The notes under the pieces were generated by a model that did no database searches, had not been told where the DNA came from, and worked only from the letters and a program-made list of their open reading frames with translations. A program made the translations under genes and the position numbers. This document shows positions 60,184-64,000 of a stretch of DNA of 64,000 nt, piece by piece. Within the stretch, counting starts at the first letter, position 1. Every line of letters starts with the position of its first letter. Source of the stretch: Mallotus nudiflorus (lineage: Eukaryota > Streptophyta > Magnoliopsida > Malpighiales > Euphorbiaceae); the NCBI GenBank assembly GCA_947683625.1, contig CANTUR010000043.1, positions 806,001 through 870,000 on the forward strand. The letters are read 5' to 3'.

Positions 60184-60399
60184 CTAATCAAGTAAGTCGT
60201 CCAGTCTATGAATAGGAAAGCGATACTTGACAGTTATTTTGTTAATGGTTTGGCTATCAATGCATATCCGCCAAGAGCCATCCTTCTTTGGTGTTAAAAG
60301 GGTTGGTACATCACAAGGACTTAAGCTTTCCTGAATGTATCCTCTTGCCAGTAACTCTTCCACTTTCCTCCTCAATTCTTCATGCTCAATAGGACACAT
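60184..60399 (-). pseudogene. Gypsy RT N-terminal half
   Basis: 71 codons: H-E-E-L-R-R-K-V-E-E-L-L-A-R-G-Y-I, then P-K-K-D-G-S-W-R-I-C-I-D-S, then I-N-K-I-T-V-K-Y-R-F-P-I, the standard start of a gypsy RT with its first catalytic-region Asp in D-S. The frame runs up to the solo-LTR duplication. The other half is at 57301-58296. Confidence 0.88.
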
Positions 60400-60605
60400 C
60401 CTATTGTGTGGTCAATTTGGCAAGGCTGCACCTGGTTCAAAGTCAATCTAGTATTGGATATTCGTCATAAGAGGTAACCCTTCAAGTAATTCTTCAATAA
60501 ACAAATCAGTGAACTCTTCTAAAAGTGGTAAAATTATATCAGGTACTACTACCTCTTTATCAACCATCTTCCTAAAGAGGACTTAAACAACTTCAAATTT
60601 CTGCA

Positions 60606-61075
60606 TTACCATGTCAAATTTTTCCAGGTTAATAAACTCACACCACCCTTGTTGTCTTCCTGCACCTGTTTAGTATGTTCACAATCCTTATTAGACACTA
60701 ACACAATCCTCACACCCTCAAACATGAAACTGTAGGTGTTATTCTTATCGTTATGAGTTACATCTCTATCAAATTGCGATGCCCATCCCAACAACAAATG
60801 ACATACATCCATGACTATTATATCACACTAAACATCATCCTTATATTTTGCTCCGATAGAAAAGGAAACCAAGGCATGCTTTAACATTGTTACCTCACCC
60901 TTTTTTTTCAACCATGCCAACTTGTAAGGCTTAGGATGCTTTACAATTGGAATCCCTAAGTTTTGGATCACCTCTGCTGCAATTATGTCTCACAACTACC
61001 TTCATCGATCATAAATCTGCATACTTTGCCCTTGATAGTGTTAGTGAACTGAAAAATATTATTTCACAGCCAATC
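60606..61075 (-). pseudogene. Gypsy aspartic protease (degenerate)
   Basis: Near 60995-61020 the minus strand encodes F-M-I-D-E-G-S-C, the active-site block (D-x-G-S) with Glu in place of the usual small residue. The downstream piece at 60606-60812 has C-H-L-L-L-G-W, then F-D-R-D-V-T-H-N, a well-known end of the protease domain in this gypsy group. Stops separate the two. Confidence 0.75.
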
Positions 61076-61321
61076 ATTGTTAGCAGCTCTAGGTGTTAGA
61101 CAAGATCTCTGCATAACCAAAGCAGCTCCTACATCATTAGTCATGATCTCCTTATCAACGGAATCTGGATCAAATAGTAGGTCACCCATTAGGTCAACTA
61201 CATCCTCATCTTTATATTGCTCATATGACTTAACAAATATCACTCTTTTTCCTTTCTTCTTACATTCAAACTGCCTATGACCTACTTCTCCATAAGCAAA
61301 ATACTTAATGCCACTACTCAA
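61064..61321 (-). pseudogene. Gypsy gag zinc knuckle and acidic linker
   Basis: 85 codons: Y-F-A-Y-G-E-V-G-H-R-Q-F-E-C, a C-x2-C-x4-H-x4-C knuckle in which the first two Cys have been replaced by Phe/Tyr-type residues. A basic K-K-K-G-K patch and an acidic linker leading to the protease follow. Confidence 0.75.
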
Positions 61322-62235
61322 ACTAACCTTCTATGCAGTGGTTGGTATTACCCCAATTTTTTTCACAACATTGTCTTGGGCCATTATGCCAGTCATGTGG
61401 TTCATAGTGCCATTGCCCCTTACACTTTTAAATCCAGAGGCTTGCATAAAACCATCTATTTATCACTTCTCGATATGTAATGCTCATTGGTGTGTTGCAG
61501 AAATAAATATAGGATTGAACATATTGACTGTCTCTGCGATTTGTTCCCTCAACCCTTCAATATACCGAGCAATAAATTGGTTCTCTGTCTTATGCACATC
61601 ATTATAAGTAATCAATTGATAAAATTTAGTGGTGTAATCATCAACTGAATGATTTTCTTATCTCAAATTCTATAGACGTTGATACATTAAATGTTGATAA
61701 TTAAAAGGAAGGAACGCAACATGCATCTGTTTTTTCATCTTCTCCTAAGTTATAATTTTTTACTTCCCCAATCAGACTCGTGTCTATTTAATTTATTGCC
61801 ACCAAGCCATTGCTTAATCTCAATATCTCGTGGCCACCAATGGCACTCACTGGCCATTAGGCACTCCTTTAAATTCCAAGATCTCTTATATTGTGGCCAA
61901 CCAATCAAGGAATTCTTTTGGTTGTAAGGTGCCATAAAATTCAGGGATTTCAGTTCACATACTTGCCTCCCACCATCTCCGATTATCATTCTCATCGTGT
62001 TGTTGTTAATGCCTATATGGGACGTCATCAGGATCATCACCATAATCATGTTCATCATCAGCAAAAGGGTTGGTATGATTATCAACATTAGGGATCCAAT
62101 GCTGATTCAACTGCCCCCTATTCTGATTGGCTAACAACTCGCCCATTCTCTATATGAGCTGCTTCATAAAGGTGTCAATCCGTTAATCCATCTATTCCAC
62201 TCACTGTTCAAGGCGACGAAGGTCATCATGCTTAT
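61322..62235 (-). pseudogene. Gypsy gag (degenerate)
   Basis: On the minus strand around 61880-61950, frames encode F-Y-G-T-L-Q-P-K-E-F-L-D-W-L and E-F-K-G-V-P-N, the typical start of the gag capsid region in this group, but with a frameshift. The plus frames at 61308-61607 and 61691-61927 are antisense shadows. Confidence 0.65.
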
Positions 62236-62239
62236 AAAA

Positions 62240-62515
62240 AATAATAATAATAATTTTGAATAATCAACTAAAAAAACTCCTCATATGACCTTAAAACTTA
62301 TATATTTATAGGGTGACACAAACCCACCAATCATAATTTTTATTTAGGAAAATAAAAATAAAGACAATTCTAGCTAAGGTAGGAAATCAAATCTCTAATA
62401 ATATAGGAAAGTAAATTTTTAATCAATACTAAATTAAAAAATAAAAATTAAATCCAAATATGTATTATATCCATTGTTCAGTAGACCCATTTCAATACTC
62501 TAAAACTTATTGCCC
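62240..62515 (-). repeat. Partial gypsy LTR between two gag copies
   Basis: Matches the LTR units at 63215-63600 and 63690-64000 (e.g. TTTATAGGGTGACA, then AATCAT/CCTAATTTTTATTTAG). It lacks the LTR portion nearest the primer site. On its right (minus-strand upstream) side lies GGAGGGAATGATGCA (about 62518-62532), a polypurine-like tract. Confidence 0.65.
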
Positions 62516-63195
62516 TGCATCATTCCCTCCAGCATAGAGAAAATTCGCCCTCGAATTTTGCCTAAATATCATGAAAGAATTTCGCTCATAGATGTATAGA
62601 ACATCATAAATTCTTTATCAATTTATAATTCCTTTAAAATTAAAATTAAAGGAATATGAGAGTAAAGAATTTCCTTAATGCCAATGAAGTCAACATGCTC
62701 AATTTGCTCTAGCATATTATATTCATGATCATGATGTTCCTTCACCTCAATCTCTAAGTCATTAAAAGTAATATAAGAATCTCTCTTAATAAAAAAAAAT
62801 TTGTATCACCACTTTTTAATAATTCATTACATTCCTCAGCATCCTCATCTTCTTCATCAAATATTGGCTCATATCCAATAACTGCATCTTCATCCTCACC
62901 ATCATCAATATCAAAAAATAAACTCTCTTCATTATACTGTTCTCCCTCCTCATCGTCACTTACCTCTCCATCAAAATTACCCATAAAATTATTGTTATTT
63001 CATAGGGCTAGATTGTTTCTATTCTAATTAGCCAAGAGAGCAGCCATCCTATCAATCATCCATTCCATCATCTACTCAAATTGCTCCATCATTTACTCAA
63101 ATCGTTGTCAAAGGCAACGAAGGTCATCACAGTCATAAACCTCCTCTATAAGTTGTTGTTGTGGTTGCTACTGTCATCGTGTATGAGACATTTTG
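62516..63195 (-). pseudogene. Second, mostly deleted gypsy copy: gag start, acidic ORF, pol end
   Basis: 63000-63160 repeats the gag segment at 62100-62232 (CAACGAAGGTCATCA near 63115-63129, CGACGAAGGTCATCA at 62214-62228). The open piece at 62754-62984 (76 codons) is very acidic (runs of D and E) and of unknown function; it may be a gag-protease linker. Near 62535-62560 the minus strand reads like the C-terminal end of a gypsy polyprotein (G-R-I-F-S...) and is followed by the polypurine-like tract and an LTR. So this is the 5' end of one copy joined to its own 3' end, with most of pol missing. Confidence 0.55.
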
Positions 63196-63214
63196 TTTGA
63201 GGATCACAACACTT

Positions 63215-64000
63215 ATACTAAATTAAAGTAGCGAAAGAGTGATAAACAAGGAATTAGCATTTGTTGAATCACGCATGACTACCAAACACTAATATTCTAT
63301 AACTTCTTAATTTGCACATAAATACTAGGAAATAGGCATCTAAGAATTCATTAATTCACAAGAATGCCGAATTTGGGAAAATAACAATTTTTAATAATCA
63401 ACTAAAAAAAACTCCCCATATAACCCTAAAACTTACATATTTATAAGGTGACATAAACCCACCAATCCTAATTTTTATTTAGGGAAATAAAAATAAAGAA
63501 AATTCTAGCTAAGGTAGGAAATCAAATCCCTATAATATAGGAAAGTCAATTTCTAATCAATACTAAATTAAAAAATAAAAATTAAATCCTAATAATAATA
63601 ATATTCTAAACACTACACAATAATACAATTCTAAACACTACATGATGACCTTTGTCGTAAGATAATACCGAACTGATGTAGCAGAAGCTATAAAAAAGTT
63701 AAAAGAAAGTAAAGAACAAAGGGGATAAACATCACAAGCCATTGAATCATGCATGATTGATCATCTAATAACCTTATACAACCTGTTGATTTGCACACAA
63801 AAACTAGGAAATAGGCATCCAAGAATTCATTGATTCACAAAAATACTGAATTTAGGAAAATAATAATTTTGAATAATCAACTCAACAAAAACTCCCTATA
63901 TAACCCTAAAACTTACATATTTATAGGGTGACATAAACTCATCAATCCTAATTTTTATTTAGAAAAATAAAAATAAAGACAATTCTAGATAAGGTAGGAA
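63215..64000 (-). repeat. Two head-to-tail LTR-like units of the second gypsy family
   Basis: Unit 1 (about 63215-63650) and unit 2 (about 63690 to the window end) share GAAATAGGCATC, AATTCATT, CCCTAAAACTTACATATTTATA and TGACATAAAC. A TATA-like CTTATAAATATG is present on the minus strand in unit 1. The element may continue past the window. Confidence 0.7.

Larger units (their letters stand above)
55548..63200 (-). mobile_element. Second Ty3/gypsy element, degenerate, with split RT
   Basis: Minus-strand order from right to left: gag, zinc knuckle, protease, RT (split by a solo LTR at 58302-60180), RNase H, integrase, and an LTR remnant at 55548-55960. The integrase ends with a G-E-Y-N-K-L...I-G-P block and no chromodomain that I can see. 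The family differs from the chromovirus at 5772-38562. All frames carry stops. The 5' end is rearranged (see 62236-64000). Confidence 0.8.

Noticed and set aside
1..64000. CRISPR array, tRNA or rRNA genes, host protein-coding genes
   Set aside because: No regularly spaced repeats of that kind, no cloverleaf-like or rRNA sequence, and no reading frame with host-gene homology was seen by eye.

Overview
This window is repeat-derived DNA from a large, AT-rich plant nuclear genome, most likely an angiosperm. The evidence is plant-type LTR retrotransposons (a chromodomain-carrying Ty3/gypsy element, a second Ty3/gypsy element, a Ty1/copia fragment), an endogenous plant pararetrovirus (Caulimoviridae), Mutator-like elements with 9-11 bp duplications, a CACTA-type end and a LINE tail. 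I found no intact host gene, tRNA, rRNA or CRISPR array. The species cannot be named from what I can see.

The layout is nested. (1) 1-5766: a CACTA-like end, unassigned AT-rich DNA, and a Ty1/copia remnant (gag, primer site and LTR, minus strand) whose LTR is split by a ~2.0 kb Mutator-like element that carries an RNase-H gene fragment. (2) 5772-38562: one minus-strand chromovirus with a perfect TTCTA target duplication. Its ~5 kb body is decayed, and both ~2.8 kb LTRs are split by later insertions. The left LTR holds a ~7.0 kb caulimovirid (7524-14540) and a solo LTR (15047-18340). The right LTR holds another solo LTR (25967-30033) and a 7.8 kb non-autonomous LTR element (30429-38204), which itself holds a third solo LTR (34065-37442). 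(3) 38568-46996: AT-rich DNA, a Mutator-type MITE, a degenerate tandem repeat, a small non-autonomous LTR element split by a fourth solo LTR, and a LINE tail. (4) 47127-54897: a long-TIR element holding the fifth and sixth solo LTRs. (5) 55155-64000: a copia-like LTR remnant, then a second minus-strand gypsy element whose reverse transcriptase is split by an unrelated 1.9 kb solo LTR, with a rearranged LTR/gag tandem arrangement at its 5' end.

The most unusual content is the six-member solo-LTR family (3.2-4.1 kb each). All six lie in the same orientation, and five of six have perfect 5 bp target duplications. They share strongly conserved islands: a 17 bp block near the start, a TATA-like microsatellite followed by a GC-rich exon-like leader with a donor-like site, an acceptor-like site followed by a short hairpin, and a pair of tandem stem-loops with near-identical loops but different stems. 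Their LTRs are related to those of the minus-strand chromovirus they invade. All coding material appears to be non-functional mobile-element or viral remains.
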